DNA of 64,000 bases from Klebsiella africana (GCF_020526085.1 NZ_CP084874.1:3906001-3970000), one strand, 5' to 3'; positions 8,486-19,909 are shown, counted from the stretch's first letter. Notes: a model not told the origin generated them from the sequence alone. Program-made: numbers and translations.

Positions 8486-8887
8486 TCAGCTGCCGCGGTA
8501 GGTAGAGTATCCGTACTGACTGAGCAGCAGCGGGATATGCAGTTTTTGATTTTGCTTTGTGACGTTGAAAATAACCGGAATCACCGGGAAGAACGTATTC
8601 ATATTTTGGCTTTTAAAATAGTCACCGGTTTTAAACGTCACTTTATAAACCCCCGGCTCCATATTTTCCGCCTGCGGATAGAGCGATTTAATCCGCCCAT
8701 CGGCATCCGTTTTACCGGTAGCGATATGCTGCCAGCTCTCCCCCTGCTGCTTATCCAGCTCAATCTGCACCCCTGGCGAAGGGAGCCCGGTTTGCTGATT
8801 AAGAATGTGTACGCTGAGCGTCCCCTCTGGCGCCGCCAGCGCGCTGAAGCTGAGCAGGGATATAACGGATGCGATAACTAATTTCAT
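8486..8887 (-). CDS. hiuH: 5-hydroxyisourate hydrolase, periplasmic transthyretin-like
   Basis: A 133-aa protein with signal peptide MKLVIASVISLLSFSALA. It hydrolyses 5-hydroxyisourate from urate oxidation. The family signatures are present: LSVHILNQQTGLPSPG at the mature N-terminus (catalytic His), an Arg in GRIKSL, and the C-terminal YRGS motif that defines HIU hydrolases. It is close to E. coli YedX/HiuH in length and sequence. A start 7 codons upstream is possible, but MKLVIASV gives a normal signal peptide. There are no neighbouring purine-catabolic genes. Confidence 0.92.
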   Translation of the reverse strand: MKLVIASVISLLSFSALAAPEGTLSVHILNQQTGLPSPGVQIELDKQQGESWQHIATGKTDADGRIKSLYPQAENMEPGVYKVTFKTGDYFKSQNMNTFFPVIPVIFNVTKQNQKLHIPLLLSQYGYSTYRGS

Positions 8888-8908
8888 AATCGTGACCTTA
8901 TTGGGCAA

Positions 8909-9265
8909 GTGAAGTTGCCCTAACTATAGTCAGCGCGGCGGGGAAAAAAATTAAACTTTTTGTTATCAGATTGCGGTTATTTGGCGGGGAACGGTACAAC
9001 TGGGTGTACTCTGAAACAGGCCGCAAGCGGCCTCCTGCACAGGGAAAGCCGGCTAACAGATAGGGTTTGCGAAGCCACTTTTCATCTTGAAAAGTAGATT
9101 TTTTCCGGATGGCGGGTAACGATCGGGACCCACTGCTGATATTTATACCGTTTGACGCTCGTTGTCAGAAGAGGGATTGATTGTATATAGACTTTGGATA
9201 AATGTTTGACCAGGATGGGAGCATAGCTTGTCACTGATGCGCTCAATTTTACAAGGAATAACCCG
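8909..9265. other. Intergenic region, edge of the argU islet
   Basis: 357 bp with no convincing gene. A short hairpin GGCCGCAAGCGGCC lies at about 9018-9031. Base composition becomes more AT-rich from about 9080, which may mark the left boundary of acquired DNA. A minus-strand open frame at 9082-9489 overlaps the next gene antisense and is not accepted. Confidence 0.4.
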
Positions 9266-9805
9266 ATGCCATTACCCGAACGTCTGCAACCAGCCAAAGT
9301 AAACCGCCAGAAACTGAAACAGCTAGCGGATATGGCCGAAGAGATACTGGCGCAAATTGATAACGGGGCTAAGGAAGAAGATGCCGGGTTGAAAATGTTG
9401 ATAAATGACTGGAATAGCCAGGTTATTAACCCGTATGCATTCTCTGATTTCCGGGATTTCTCTTCATGGACCAGTGCAAAAGACTTCACCCGGATGGCGT
9501 TTAATCAAGAAAAATACGTGGCGGATTTATCCTGGGATGAGCTGATTCAGATCATCCAGTTTGTGTGTCAGGCCGAAGGTAAGGAATCTGAACAAAGCTA
9601 CGCGCTGGGACTGCTTGAGAAAAACTTTGATGCCAATCCATCCGACCTCATCTACTGGCCTAATGAATGGTTTCAGGATAAAGACATGCTTCATGTCGAT
9701 TTGACGCCTGAAGAAATCGCCGGATACCTGATGGCAAAATCTGGCCGGCGGCTAAGCGATGCGCCGCAAATCGAGCTGAAGTATCCTATCCCTTCAAATA
9801 TTTAA
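9266..9805 (+). CDS. Orphan hypothetical protein, 179 aa
   Basis: A soluble, acidic 179-aa protein preceded by AAGGAATAACCCG, a usable Shine-Dalgarno. It is helical at the N-terminus (KVNRQKLKQLADMAEEILAQ) and rich in Trp and aromatics in the centre (DFRDFSSWTSAKDF, LIYWPNEWF). I do not recognise a family. Size, acidity and isolation in an islet resemble an orphan immunity protein of a polymorphic toxin system, but no toxin gene is nearby, so this is only a guess. Its codon use is more AT-rich than the flanking core genes. Confidence 0.7.
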   Translation: MPLPERLQPAKVNRQKLKQLADMAEEILAQIDNGAKEEDAGLKMLINDWNSQVINPYAFSDFRDFSSWTSAKDFTRMAFNQEKYVADLSWDELIQIIQFVCQAEGKESEQSYALGLLEKNFDANPSDLIYWPNEWFQDKDMLHVDLTPEEIAGYLMAKSGRRLSDAPQIELKYPIPSNI

Positions 9806-10273
9806 GGTGTATTACCCTGCCCGCAAAATGTAAGTACGGGCCCCGCTCCAGTGAGGAGTCTACCAGGTATATAGCCTGCGGATATTCAACGTAATGCGCG
9901 ACTATTATGAATAGTTCAGAGTAACGAACCATGCATAATTTGCGTTATGTCCGACGCCCTTCAGAAGCCAGCGATAGTGTAAGTATCACTGCAAAAAGCA
10001 GGGCGAGGCTAAACGTTGTCTTGCAATAGGTAGACCAGGCGATCAACTACTGATGAATCCGTTTAACGCTCCGCCAGGCGCCAACTCAATGAATGCCGAG
10101 TCATCGACAGCATGCACATCTTTGCTGATGAGTTACCATTTAATAAACCCCTGAGTGCTATCCAGGGTTGATATCGGAAACTAGAGGATAAAAGTACATA
10201 GCTGCAAAGGTGTTCGAGTTAGTCGGTTACGTCGTGCCCATGAACCTATTTTCGGGTAATCTGGATGTTGCTA
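9806..10273. other. Gene-free, probably degraded DNA in the argU islet
   Basis: 468 bp in which every frame is broken by stops. No start/ribosome-binding site pair or recognisable domain was found. Given its place between two orphan genes and close to an insertion sequence, it is probably decayed acquired sequence. Confidence 0.4.
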
Positions 10274-10558
10274 TTACCGCGGATGCGGAAAGTATTTCTC
10301 CATTTTCACGAACTCTGGTTCAACCCATTTAGGCCCCTTCACTACTTGACCATTCTCACCAGTCATCAAAATTCCGGCCTGATATAATCGGTCAAACGAC
10401 TCGATTAATTCCGCATTTGTGATGTGCTCTGTTCGCCCCCTGATGATTAATGGGTCTAATCTGTACAAAGGAATCTTGTACGCAAGCGCGGTTAGCAGGT
10501 CATCAATAGACTCATCACGAAGCATTGCCTTAAATCTTTCAAGTTCAATATCTGACAT
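10274..10558 (-). CDS. Orphan hypothetical protein, 94 aa
   Basis: A 94-aa protein, MSDIELERFKAMLRDESIDD onward, with AGGAG about 9 bp before its ATG. It has a helical N-terminal half and a C-terminal part reading ESFDRLYQAGILMTGENGQV, which resembles a small winged-helix or wing-like fold (helix, then a short hairpin with GENGQ). No family is recognised. It has low GC relative to the core genes. It is oriented opposite to the 179-aa orphan gene and may be another stranded immunity- or regulator-like gene. Confidence 0.6.
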   Translation of the reverse strand: MSDIELERFKAMLRDESIDDLLTALAYKIPLYRLDPLIIRGRTEHITNAELIESFDRLYQAGILMTGENGQVVKGPKWVEPEFVKMEKYFPHPR

Positions 10559-10878
10559 GTGAAATCAGGCTCCTGTTCCTTCAATATAACGAACGAGTAT
10601 TCATATATTACCCAAGCCTTAATATTTTTGAGGAGGGCTCCTGACAGCAACTGTATCCTACCACAGCCGCCATGCTTAGCGCTCGCTGATTATCGGTCTG
10701 AAAACATGATGCGGGTAATGAAGTGCCCCTGCTGTTACGTGTCGTTGACTGACAATCATGCATTCCAGCTCACGCGCATCAAACGGTGCTAAAGGCCACC
10801 GCCATCAGACAGTTTATAGGGTTTGTCCTTAGTTATGATATATCGACCTGGCGGGCTGCGAGCTTCACCTGGGGTATA
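10559..10878. other. Gene-free flank of the IS element, possible short Cys-rich ORF
   Basis: 320 bp between the 94-aa orphan gene and the IS. It holds one short ORF at 10706-10792 (28 codons), with a MKCPCCYVS start reminiscent of the zinc-binding N-terminus of Ogr/Delta-type phage activators. No Shine-Dalgarno precedes it and it ends quickly, so it is at best a fragment. Confidence 0.3.
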
Positions 10879-10883
10879 TGTAG

Positions 10884-12136
<1,253 letters not shown>

Positions 12137-12143
12137 ATATCCT

Positions 12144-12190
12144 TTCATTGAACAGGAATCTCCCTCCACATGAATGTGGATTTCAATGAA
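12144..12190. repeat. Nested inverted repeat between IS and argU
   Basis: An outer pair TTCATTGA (12144-12151) and TCAATGAA (12183-12190) encloses an inner perfect hairpin CCACAT/ATGTGG (12166-12179). No T-run follows. It could be a regulator site, a relic of an integration site or a weak terminator; the function is not known. Confidence 0.4.
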
Positions 12191-12281
12191 TCATAGAAGT
12201 CATTGAGATAATGGAATATTTGAAAATGTCGCGTATATACTGGGTTGAGTAGACTTCAGAGGACGCTAAGAGAAGTGAGTA

Positions 12282-12358
12282 TGGCACGCCCTACAGGATT
12301 CGAACCTGTGACCTACGGCTTAGAAGGCCGTTGCTCTATCCAGCTGAGCTAAGGGCGC
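12282..12358 (-). tRNA. argU: tRNA-Arg (anticodon UCU)
   Basis: A 77-nt cloverleaf with encoded CCA. The acceptor stem GCGCCCT pairs with AGGGCGT (one G-U), the D-arm reads AGCTCAGCTGGATAGAGC, and the T-arm CACAGGTTCGAATCCTGTA is intact (TTCGAAT). The anticodon loop is CTTCTAA, giving anticodon TCT. The closest match is E. coli argU, which reads rare AGA codons and also lies next to folD; there it is the integration site of the DLP12 prophage. Here the islet with the IS abuts the 3' end of the gene. Confidence 0.95.
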
Positions 12359-12698
12359 CCTGAGAAGCGGGAGCTTCGCGGAGTGAAACGCGTGGAATTA
12401 TACGGTCCACGTCCGTTGAGTCAATCCATTTTGCCAGGAAACTGCGGGGCTTATTCGCCGCTGGTGAAATATCCCTCACCAACTGTATAAGAAGCATACC
12501 GTCAGGGCTTCCTGGCGAGTCATTCATCTTAGTGGGCAGGCGTCACGCGCCAATAGCCATGCAAAAAGCAGGGACAAAAACTGGTTAAATTCACCGCAGA
12601 CAGGATAAATCAGTAAACGAGGACTGACAGCGAGGCCCGCTTCTGACAAAATATCCCCATCCCCCTTTCGTAAAGATACAGATGGAATCCTCTCTCTG
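12359..12698 (+). promoter_or_regulatory. Intergenic region upstream of folD
   Basis: 340 bp between argU and folD. It should hold the argU promoter (reading left) and the folD promoter (reading right). No specific operator was recognised. Open frames here are antisense shadows. Confidence 0.35.
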
Positions 12699-13565
12699 AT
12701 GGCAGCAAAAATTATTGACGGTAAAACGATTGCGCAGCAGGTACGCTCTGAGGTTGCGGAAAAAGTGAAGGCTCGCGTTGCGGCCGGAAAACGCGCCCCT
12801 GGGCTGGCCGTCGTGCTGGTCGGCAGCAACCCGGCCTCGCAGATTTATGTCGGCAGCAAGCGCAAAGCATGTGAAGAAGTGGGCTTCGTCTCCCGCTCTT
12901 ACGATCTCCCGGAAACCACCAGCGAAGCCGAGCTGCTGGAGCTTATCGACACTCTGAATGCCGATAAGACCATCGACGGTATTCTGGTTCAGCTGCCCCT
13001 CCCCGCAGGGATCGACAACGTCAAAGTGCTCGAGCGCATCGCGCCGGATAAAGACGTCGACGGCTTCCATCCTTACAACGTTGGCCGCCTGTGCCAGCGG
13101 GCGCCGCGCCTGCGTCCGTGCACCCCGCGCGGTATCGTGACCCTGCTGGAACGCTACAATATCGACACCTACGGTCTGAATGCGGTAGTGATTGGCGCGT
13201 CCAATATCGTTGGCCGCCCGATGAGCATGGAGCTGCTGCTGGCCGGCTGCACCACCACCGTCACCCACCGTTTTACCAAAAACCTGCGCCATCACGTCGA
13301 AAACGCCGACCTGCTGATCGTCGCGGTGGGTAAACCGGGCTTTATTCCTGGCGAGTGGATCAAAGAAGGGGCGATTGTGGTCGATGTCGGCATTAACCGT
13401 CTGGAAAGTGGCAAAGTGGTCGGCGACGTGGTGTATGAAGATGCCGCCGAACGCGCATCCTACATCACCCCGGTTCCCGGCGGCGTTGGTCCGATGACCG
13501 TCGCCACCCTGATTCAGAACACGCTGCAGGCGTGCGAAGAGTATCACGACGTTGAGGAGGCCTGA
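12699..13565 (+). CDS. folD: Methylenetetrahydrofolate dehydrogenase/cyclohydrolase FolD
   Basis: A cytoplasmic bifunctional enzyme that interconverts 5,10-methylene-THF, methenyl-THF and 10-formyl-THF, supplying purine and formyl-Met synthesis. It is 288 aa, as in E. coli. The catalytic Tyr50 and Lys54/Lys56 are in the [14 protein letters not shown] segment. The NADP-binding segment reads [13 protein letters not shown], and the C-terminal signature [14 protein letters not shown] is intact. It is followed by ybcJ with a 1-bp gap, so the two probably form an operon. Confidence 0.97.
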   Translation: MAAKIIDGKTIAQQVRSEVAEKVKARVAAGKRAPGLAVVLVGSNPASQIYVGSKRKACEEVGFVSRSYDLPETTSEAELLELIDTLNADKTIDGILVQLPLPAGIDNVKVLERIAPDKDVDGFHPYNVGRLCQRAPRLRPCTPRGIVTLLERYNIDTYGLNAVVIGASNIVGRPMSMELLLAGCTTTVTHRFTKNLRHHVENADLLIVAVGKPGFIPGEWIKEGAIVVDVGINRLESGKVVGDVVYEDAAERASYITPVPGGVGPMTVATLIQNTLQACEEYHDVEEA

Positions 13566-13566
13566 G

Positions 13567-13779
13567 ATGGCAACATTTTCCTTAGGAAAACACCCGCACG
13601 TTGAGCTATGCGATCTGCTGAAGCTGGAAGGCTGGAGCGAAAGCGGCGCCCAGGCGAAAATCGCTATCGCCGATGGTCTGGTGAAAGTTGACGGCGCGGT
13701 GGAAACCCGCAAACGCTGCAAAATCGTCGCCGGTCAGACGGTGAGCTTTGAAGGCCAGAGCGTGACCGTCACGGCCTGA
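13567..13779 (+). CDS. ybcJ: S4-domain RNA-binding protein YbcJ
   Basis: A 70-aa protein, the same length as E. coli YbcJ, consisting almost entirely of an S4-like RNA-binding fold (HVELCDLLKLEGWSESGAQA, then the GLVKVDGAVETRKRCKI hairpin). It is thought to bind RNA; the precise role is unsettled. The start MATFSLGKH was chosen over an in-frame ATG five codons upstream that lies inside folD. It follows folD almost directly and ends in a bidirectional terminator. Confidence 0.92.
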   Translation: MATFSLGKHPHVELCDLLKLEGWSESGAQAKIAIADGLVKVDGAVETRKRCKIVAGQTVSFEGQSVTVTA

Positions 13780-13789
13780 CAACGAAAAG

Positions 13790-13818
13790 AAAAACGCCCG
13801 CTTTTGCGGGCGTTTTTT
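13790..13818. terminator. Bidirectional terminator ybcJ / cysS
   Basis: The arms ACGCCCGC (13794-13801) and GCGGGCGT (13806-13813) are flanked by AAAA on one side and a run of seven T on the other. This serves the convergent ybcJ and cysS genes. Confidence 0.92.
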
Positions 13819-13824
13819 TATGGC

Positions 13825-15210
13825 TTACTTCCGGCGCCAGGTGGTCCCCTGCGGGCCATCTTCCAGCACAATGCCCATCTCGTTGAGACGGTCGCGCGCC
13901 GCATCCGCCGCCGCCCAGTCTTTCGCTTTGCGTGCGTCCAGACGCTGCTGGATGAGCGATTCGATCTCCGCCACTTCCGCGTCGTCAACCTGCGCGCCGC
14001 TCTGCAGGAACGCCTCCGGCTCCTGCTCTAGCAGACCCAGCACCGCAGCAAGCTTACGCAGGTGGGCCGCCATGGCGTTCGCCGCGGCCGCGTCCTCGGT
14101 TTTCAGGCGATTTACTTCACGCGCCATATCGAACAGCACCGAATAGGCTTCCGGGGTGTTGAAGTCGTCGTCCATCGCCTCGATAAAGCGTGCTTCGAAG
14201 GCTTCGCCGCCCGCCGCGTCGACGGATTTGTCCGTCCCGCGCAGCGCGGTGTACAGACGCTCCAGCGCCGAACGCGCCTGCTTGAGGTTCTCTTCGCTGT
14301 AGTTCAGCTGGCTGCGATAGTGGCCGGACATCAGGAAGTAGCGAATCGTCTCCGCATCGTAATACTTCAGCACGTCGCGGACGGTAAAGAAATTACCCAG
14401 CGATTTCGACATCTTCTCGCGGTCAACCATCACCATGCCGGAGTGCATCCAGTAGTTGACGTACTCGCCGTCGTGGGCGCAGGTGGACTGGGCGATTTCG
14501 TTTTCATGGTGCGGGAACATCAGATCCGAACCGCCGCCGTGAATATCGAAGTGGTTGCCAAGCTGCTTGCAGTTCATCGCCGAGCACTCGATATGCCAGC
14601 CCGGACGGCCCGCGCCCCACGGCGACGGCCAGCTCGGCTCGCCCTCTTTCGACATCTTCCACAGGACGAAGTCCATCGGGTTACGCTTGACGTCAACCAC
14701 GTCGACGCGCGCCCCCGCCTGCAGTTGATCGAGATCCTGACGCGACAGCAAACCGTAGTTCGGGTCCGTCGGCACGTCGAACATCACGTCGCCGTTATCT
14801 GCCACGTAAGCATGGCCTTTGGCGATCAGCTGCTCGGTGATCTCAATGATCTCCGCAATATGGTGCGTTGCGCGCGGCTCGCTGTCGGGACGCAGAATAT
14901 TCAGCGCGTCAAAATCTTTGTGCATTTCGGCAATCATGCGATCGACCAGCGCGACAAAGCTTTCGCCGTTTTCATTAGCGCGCTTAATGATTTTGTCGTC
15001 AATATCGGTGATATTGCGCACGTACTTCAGCTTATATCCGAGAAAACGCAGATAGCGCGCCACAACGTCAAAGGAGACGAAGGTACGCCCATGGCCGATA
15101 TGACAGAGATCGTAAACGGTAATACCACACACGTACATGCCGACTTCCCCGGCATGGATAGGTTTAAATTCCTCTTTCTGGCGCGTCAGTGTATTAAAAA
15201 TTTTTAACAT
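13825..15210 (-). CDS. cysS: Cysteinyl-tRNA synthetase
   Basis: A class I aminoacyl-tRNA synthetase charging tRNA-Cys. It is 461 aa from [15 protein letters not shown], identical in length to E. coli CysS. The HIGH motif is in [11 protein letters not shown], zinc-ligand cysteines are in MYVCG and GWHIECSAM, and the KMSKS loop is EKMSKSLGN. The longer in-frame extension (17 codons) is rejected on family length. It is monocistronic and divergent from ppiB. Confidence 0.97.
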   Translation of the reverse strand: MLKIFNTLTRQKEEFKPIHAGEVGMYVCGITVYDLCHIGHGRTFVSFDVVARYLRFLGYKLKYVRNITDIDDKIIKRANENGESFVALVDRMIAEMHKDFDALNILRPDSEPRATHHIAEIIEITEQLIAKGHAYVADNGDVMFDVPTDPNYGLLSRQDLDQLQAGARVDVVDVKRNPMDFVLWKMSKEGEPSWPSPWGAGRPGWHIECSAMNCKQLGNHFDIHGGGSDLMFPHHENEIAQSTCAHDGEYVNYWMHSGMVMVDREKMSKSLGNFFTVRDVLKYYDAETIRYFLMSGHYRSQLNYSEENLKQARSALERLYTALRGTDKSVDAAGGEAFEARFIEAMDDDFNTPEAYSVLFDMAREVNRLKTEDAAAANAMAAHLRKLAAVLGLLEQEPEAFLQSGAQVDDAEVAEIESLIQQRLDARKAKDWAAADAARDRLNEMGIVLEDGPQGTTWRRK

Positions 15211-15385
15211 CGAAGATTCCGTGTAGACGTGTGTGGGTAATGAAGTCTCTATAATACCCATAATTCAGACCGGACGCAGCACACATTGCAAGGTGCATCG
15301 ACCCCCGCGGTTATGCTATAACACCCCCCTATATCTCACCCGACACCGGGTGCTGGCACCACACTCATCGGAACAGGATGCAAAA

Positions 15386-15880
15386 ATGGTTACTTTCCAC
15401 ACCAATCATGGCGATATCGTAATCAAAACGTTTGACGACAAAGCGCCGGAAACAGTTAAAAACTTCCTGGACTACTGCCGCGAAGGTTTCTACGACAACA
15501 CCATTTTCCACCGTGTTATCAACGGCTTCATGATTCAGGGCGGCGGTTTTGAACCTGGCATGAAACAAAAAGCGACCAAATCTCCGATTCAGAACGAAGC
15601 AAACAACGGTCTGAAAAACACCCGCGGCACGCTGGCAATGGCCCGTACTCAGGCGCCGCACTCTGCCACCGCGCAGTTCTTCATCAACGTGGTTGACAAC
15701 GACTTCCTGAACTTCTCCGGCGAAAGCCTGCAGGGCTGGGGCTACTGCGTGTTTGCGGAAGTGGTTGAAGGCATGGACGTGGTTGACAAAATCAAAGCGG
15801 TTGCCACCGGCCGCAGCGGCATGCATCAGGATGTGCCGAAAGATGATGTGATCATCAAAAGCGTCACCGTCAGCGAGTAA
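15386..15880 (+). CDS. ppiB: Cytoplasmic peptidyl-prolyl isomerase B
   Basis: A 164-aa cyclophilin without a signal peptide, catalysing cis/trans isomerisation of X-Pro bonds in the cytoplasm. The core motifs are intact: [15 protein letters not shown], with the catalytic Arg, and [16 protein letters not shown]. The start [10 protein letters not shown] is used because the upstream open frame has no family counterpart. It is followed by lpxH after 3 bp; the two are also adjacent in E. coli and are probably co-transcribed. Confidence 0.96.
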   Translation: MVTFHTNHGDIVIKTFDDKAPETVKNFLDYCREGFYDNTIFHRVINGFMIQGGGFEPGMKQKATKSPIQNEANNGLKNTRGTLAMARTQAPHSATAQFFINVVDNDFLNFSGESLQGWGYCVFAEVVEGMDVVDKIKAVATGRSGMHQDVPKDDVIIKSVTVSE

Positions 15881-15883
15881 TTC

Positions 15884-16606
15884 GTGGCGACACTTTTTAT
15901 TGCAGATTTGCACCTGCAAACAGAAGAACCGGCGATCACCGCCGGTTTTCTGCGTTTTTTACAGGGCGAAGCCCGCCAGGCGGACGCCCTGTATATCCTT
16001 GGCGATCTGTTTGAGGCGTGGATCGGCGATGACGATCCGAACCCGTTGCATCACCAAATCGCTACGGCAATCAAAGCCGTCGTCGACGCCGGCGTGCCGT
16101 GCTACTTCATCCATGGCAACCGCGATTTTCTTGTCGGCCAGCGCTTTGCCCGCCAGAGCGGGATGATCCTGCTCGCCGAAGAAGAGCGACTGGACCTCTA
16201 TGGCCGTGAAGTCTTGATCATGCATGGCGACACGCTGTGCACCGATGACCAAGGCTATCTGGCGTTTCGCGCCAAAGTCCACACCCCGTGGATCCAGCGT
16301 CTGTTCCTCGCCCTGCCGCTGTTTATCCGCCGCCGCATCGCCGCCCGCATGCGCGCCGACAGCAAAGCCGCCAACAGCAGTAAATCAATGGAAATTATGG
16401 ATGTAAATCCACAGGCGGTAGTTGACGCGATGGAGCGGCATCACGTGCAGTGGCTGATCCACGGCCATACCCATCGCCCGGCGGTCCATGAACTGCAGGC
16501 TAACGGCCAACCCGCATGGCGTGTGGTACTTGGCGCCTGGCACAGCGAAGGTTCGATGGTCAAGGTAACGCCGGACGACGTCGAACTCATCCACTTTCCG
16601 TTTTAG
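15884..16606 (+). CDS. lpxH: UDP-2,3-diacylglucosamine diphosphatase LpxH
   Basis: A peripheral membrane metallophosphoesterase that cleaves UDP-2,3-diacylglucosamine to lipid X and UMP, the fourth step of lipid A synthesis. It is 240 aa. The metal-binding motifs are all present: [23 protein letters not shown] and HGHTH. It starts with GTG at 15884, three bases after the ppiB stop, in agreement with the family N-terminus [11 protein letters not shown]. Confidence 0.96.
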   Translation: MATLFIADLHLQTEEPAITAGFLRFLQGEARQADALYILGDLFEAWIGDDDPNPLHHQIATAIKAVVDAGVPCYFIHGNRDFLVGQRFARQSGMILLAEEERLDLYGREVLIMHGDTLCTDDQGYLAFRAKVHTPWIQRLFLALPLFIRRRIAARMRADSKAANSSKSMEIMDVNPQAVVDAMERHHVQWLIHGHTHRPAVHELQANGQPAWRVVLGAWHSEGSMVKVTPDDVELIHFPF

Positions 16607-16712
16607 TTCCCCCGCAAGCACAATTCCGAAATCGTCCCTCACCTGGGCGAAGATGCGACTTCCCCCCGCCCTGCATGCTAGTCTTCCACAACGTCACTCT
16701 CAAGGAACGAGC

Positions 16713-17051
16713 ATGAGCAGGAAAAAGTGGAGTCAGCCGCTGATGTGGGGAATGATCATCGCGATCCTCAATCCATTAGGGGTAAGTTATATCGCCTTAG
16801 TCGGCGTCGCTATTGGCAACACGCTGACATTTGTCTGGTGTGCGCTGCTGGCGTGGGCTATGTATTTTTATGCCATTTATTTGCTCTGCACCCGCCCCCA
16901 CGATAGCCGGCTGGTACAAATCTATTTACTGCTTATGGGCACCCTGATGCTCCCGTGGGGGTTAGTGCTGCTTATCACCTGTATCATGAGGGAGATAAAG
17001 GCTAATAACCAGCGCTCGCCATCACCGCCGGGCGAGACAAAAGACGGCTAA
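16713..17051 (+). CDS. Small integral membrane protein, unknown function
   Basis: A 112-aa protein with three to four hydrophobic segments (about 10-30, 35-60 and 70-92) and a charged C-terminal tail (MREIKANNQRSPSPP). The start MSRKKWSQP has AAGGAACG about 6 bp before it; an upstream in-frame ATG at 16653 is less likely. It lies between lpxH and purE, where E. coli has no counterpart that I recognise. The purE PurR box begins only 9 bp after its stop. Confidence 0.75.
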   Translation: MSRKKWSQPLMWGMIIAILNPLGVSYIALVGVAIGNTLTFVWCALLAWAMYFYAIYLLCTRPHDSRLVQIYLLLMGTLMLPWGLVLLITCIMREIKANNQRSPSPPGETKDG

Positions 17052-17059
17052 CCATGCGC

Positions 17060-17075
17060 ACGCAACCGTTTTCCT
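17060..17075 (+). promoter_or_regulatory. PurR operator upstream of purEK
   Basis: The sequence ACGCAACCGTTTTCCT matches the PurR box consensus ACGCAAACGTTTTCGT at 14 of 16 positions and equals the site known upstream of E. coli purEK. It implies repression by PurR with hypoxanthine or guanine. Confidence 0.88.
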
Positions 17076-17147
17076 TACCGGCAGTTCATGCTATTCTCTG
17101 TGGCCTCTAAAGCAGTGTGAAACACACCCACAGGAGTTTTAAGACGC

Positions 17148-17657
17148 ATGTCTTCCCGCAATAATTCGGCGCGTATCGCCATCGTGATGGGGTCCAAAAG
17201 CGACTGGGCTACCATGCAATTTACCGCAGAAATCCTTGATGCCCTGAACGTTCCGTATCATGTCGAAGTGGTCTCTGCCCACCGCACGCCCGATAAGCTC
17301 TTCAACTTCGCTGAAAGCGCCGAAAGCCACGGTTATCAGGTGATTATTGCAGGGGCAGGCGGCGCGGCGCATCTGCCGGGCATGATTGCGGCGAAAACCC
17401 TGGTGCCGGTGCTCGGCGTACCGGTACAGAGCGCGGCCTTAAGCGGTGTCGACAGCCTCTACTCCATTGTACAGATGCCGCGCGGCATTCCGGTCGGTAC
17501 CCTGGCTATCGGCAAAGCCGGGGCCGCAAACGCAGGCCTGCTCGCCGCGCAGATCCTTGCCCAGCACGATGCTGAACTGCACCAGCGCCTGAGCGCCTGG
17601 CGTCAGGCGCAAACCGATGAAGTGCTGGATAACCCGGACCCGCGGGGTGCGGCATGA
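17148..17657 (+). CDS. purE: N5-carboxyaminoimidazole ribonucleotide mutase PurE
   Basis: Catalyses conversion of N5-CAIR to CAIR in purine synthesis. It is a 169-aa protein with the class I motifs [18 protein letters not shown] (catalytic His) and [11 protein letters not shown]. It overlaps purK by 4 bp (ATGA), so translation of the two is coupled. It is regulated by the PurR box about 80 bp upstream. Confidence 0.97.
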   Translation: MSSRNNSARIAIVMGSKSDWATMQFTAEILDALNVPYHVEVVSAHRTPDKLFNFAESAESHGYQVIIAGAGGAAHLPGMIAAKTLVPVLGVPVQSAALSGVDSLYSIVQMPRGIPVGTLAIGKAGAANAGLLAAQILAQHDAELHQRLSAWRQAQTDEVLDNPDPRGAA

Positions 17658-18721
17658 AACAGGTATGCGTGCTCGGTAACGGCCAGTTAGGCCGTATGCT
17701 GCGCCAGGCCGGCGAGCCGCTGGGCATCGCCGTTTGGCCGGTCGGCCTGGAAGCCGACCCGGAAGCGGTGCCGTTCCAGCAGAGCGTCATCACGGCAGAA
17801 ATTGAACGCTGGCCGGAAACCGCCCTCACCCGCGAGCTGGCCCGCCACCCGGCGTTCGTCAACCGCGATGTCTTCCCGATTATCGCCGACCGCCTGACGC
17901 AAAAGCAGCTGTTCGATAAGCTTGGTCTGGCCACTGCCCCATGGCAGCTGCTGGCGGATAAAAGCGAGTGGCCGGCGGTGTTTGCCCGTCTCGGCGAGCT
18001 GGCGATCGTTAAGCGTCGCGTCGGCGGCTACGACGGCCGCGGCCAGTGGCGTCTGCGGGAAAACGAGATCGATCAGCTACCGGCCGATAACTACGGCGAG
18101 TGCATCGTCGAGCAGGGAATTAACTTCTCCGGCGAGGTATCGCTGGTGGGTGCCCGCGCTCATGACGGTAGCACCGTCTTCTACCCGCTGACCCGCAATC
18201 TGCATCAGGACGGTATATTGCGCGCCAGCGTCGCCTTCCCGCAGGCCAATGCCCGCCAGCAGGAACAGGCGGAAAGCATGCTGACGGCGATCATGAACGA
18301 GCTGAACTATGTCGGCGTGATGGCGATGGAGTGCTTCGTTACCGCCGAGGGGCTGCTGATCAACGAACTGGCGCCGCGCGTGCATAACAGCGGCCACTGG
18401 ACGCAAAATGGCGCCTCCATCAGCCAGTTTGAACTACATCTGCGGGCGATTACCGGTCTGCCGCTGCCGCCGCCGGTGGTCAACAGCCCGTCGGTGATGA
18501 TCAACCTGATCGGCACCGATCTTAACTACGACTGGCTGAAGCTGCCGCTGGTGCACCTGCACTGGTACGATAAAGAGGTACGCCCGGGTCGTAAAGTCGG
18601 CCACCTGAACCTCACCGACAGCGATACCGATCGCCTGAGCGCCACGCTGGAAGCGATCAAGCCGCTGCTGCCGCCGGAATACACCAGCGGCCTGTTCTGG
18701 GCGCAATCGCAGCTCAGCTAA
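17654..18721 (+). CDS. purK: N5-carboxyaminoimidazole ribonucleotide synthase PurK
   Basis: An ATP-grasp enzyme that makes N5-CAIR from AIR, bicarbonate and ATP, feeding PurE. It is 355 aa, as in E. coli. The N-terminal glycine loop reads [11 protein letters not shown]; the ATP-grasp core includes [15 protein letters not shown] and the metal-binding [16 protein letters not shown]. Its start codon overlaps the purE stop. Confidence 0.97.
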   Translation: MKQVCVLGNGQLGRMLRQAGEPLGIAVWPVGLEADPEAVPFQQSVITAEIERWPETALTRELARHPAFVNRDVFPIIADRLTQKQLFDKLGLATAPWQLLADKSEWPAVFARLGELAIVKRRVGGYDGRGQWRLRENEIDQLPADNYGECIVEQGINFSGEVSLVGARAHDGSTVFYPLTRNLHQDGILRASVAFPQANARQQEQAESMLTAIMNELNYVGVMAMECFVTAEGLLINELAPRVHNSGHWTQNGASISQFELHLRAITGLPLPPPVVNSPSVMINLIGTDLNYDWLKLPLVHLHWYDKEVRPGRKVGHLNLTDSDTDRLSATLEAIKPLLPPEYTSGLFWAQSQLS

Positions 18722-18832
18722 GCTCTTCGTGCCGGGGATTTGATCTATCCCCTTCCCCGGCACACCTTGAGGCGCGTACAATTCCCCCCTTGCTGTAAAG
18801 CCCATTTCTGTTTTGACCTCAGAGGATACCCC

Positions 18833-19909
18833 ATGACCGATGGGACGGATTATCGCGCCATTCTCGCCAGCGATACGCCACTGATTGACGTACGCGCCCC
18901 GGTGGAGTTTAGCCAAAGCGCGATGCCGGCGGCGATCAACCTGCCGCTGATGAATGATGAAGAACGCGCCGCGGTCGGCACCTGCTACAAGCGTCAGGGG
19001 CCGGAAGCGGCGCTGGCGCTCGGCCATAAGCTGGTCCAGGGTGACCTGCGCGCCAGCCGTACTCAGGCGTGGCTGGAAGCATGTGCCCGTTACCCGCACG
19101 GTTACCTGTGCTGCGCCCGCGGCGGCCAGCGATCGCATATCGTCCAGCAGTGGCTGAAAGAAGCTGGCGTGGATTACCCCCTGATCGTCGGCGGCTATAA
19201 AGCGCTACGCCAGACGGCGATCCAGGCCACCGACGAACTGGTGCAGCGTCCGATCGTGCTGATTGGCGGCTGCACCGGTAATGGCAAAACTCAACTGGTC
19301 TGCTCGCGCCCGGACGGTATCGACCTGGAAGGGCTTGCCCATCACCGCGGTTCTTCATTCGGTCGAACCCTGCAGGATCAGCATCCGCAGGCCACCTTTG
19401 AAAACCACCTGGCGGTCAGCCTGCTTAAAAAAGCCGCACAGCAGACCCGCTGGGTGCTGGAAGATGAAGGCCATATGATCGGCGCCAACCATCTGCCGGA
19501 GTGCCTGCGCATCCGCATGGCGCAATCGCCGCTGGCGGTGGTGGAAGATCCGTTTGACGTTCGCCTAGAACGGCTGCGCGAAGAGTACTTCGATCGCATG
19601 TATCGTGACTTTATCGCCGCGTATGGCGAAGAGAAAGGCTGGCAGGCATATGGCGAGTATCTGCATCACGGCCTGTTTGCTATTCGCCGCCGCCTGGGGT
19701 TGCAGCGTTTTGCCCAGTTGACTGAACGCCTCGATGAGGCGCTGGTGGTGCAGCAGCGCACCGCCAGCACCGAGGCGCACTTCGCCTGGCTGGTGCCGCT
19801 GCTGGAAGAATACTACGACCCGATGTATCGCTATCAGCTAGGGAAAAAAGCCGGCAAAATCCTGTTTCGCGGTAGCTGGCAGGAGGTTGCCGCCTGGCTG
19901 GCGCAGTAA
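18833..19909 (+). CDS. mnmH: tRNA 2-selenouridine synthase
   Basis: Replaces sulfur by selenium at the wobble 2-thiouridine of tRNAs for Lys, Glu and Gln, using selenophosphate and geranylated tRNA intermediates. It is 358 aa. The N-terminal rhodanese domain carries the active-site Cys in [10 protein letters not shown], and the C-terminal half has a P-loop GGCTGNGKT near residue 145. The start [11 protein letters not shown] has a good AGAGGA upstream; the longer frame from 18740 is rejected. This gene is ybbB/selU in E. coli. Confidence 0.94.
   Translation: MTDGTDYRAILASDTPLIDVRAPVEFSQSAMPAAINLPLMNDEERAAVGTCYKRQGPEAALALGHKLVQGDLRASRTQAWLEACARYPHGYLCCARGGQRSHIVQQWLKEAGVDYPLIVGGYKALRQTAIQATDELVQRPIVLIGGCTGNGKTQLVCSRPDGIDLEGLAHHRGSSFGRTLQDQHPQATFENHLAVSLLKKAAQQTRWVLEDEGHMIGANHLPECLRIRMAQSPLAVVEDPFDVRLERLREEYFDRMYRDFIAAYGEEKGWQAYGEYLHHGLFAIRRRLGLQRFAQLTERLDEALVVQQRTASTEAHFAWLVPLLEEYYDPMYRYQLGKKAGKILFRGSWQEVAAWLAQ

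Noticed and set aside
9082..9489. Minus-strand frame of 135 codons, possibly a toxin C-terminus (ends KYQQWVPIVTRHPEK)
   Set aside because: Mostly antisense to the 179-aa gene, which has a better Shine-Dalgarno; only the last 60 codons look protein-like and no toxin family is recognised.
12282..12358. argU as att site with a second att copy marking an island boundary
   Set aside because: I looked for a repeat of the tRNA 3' end between 8 and 12 kb and saw none, so precise island limits cannot be claimed.
12591..13721. 376-codon minus-strand frame across folD
   Set aside because: Shadow of folD; no start signals or homology.
14062..15207. 381-codon plus-strand frame opposite cysS
   Set aside because: Antisense shadow of cysS, which has all class I synthetase motifs.
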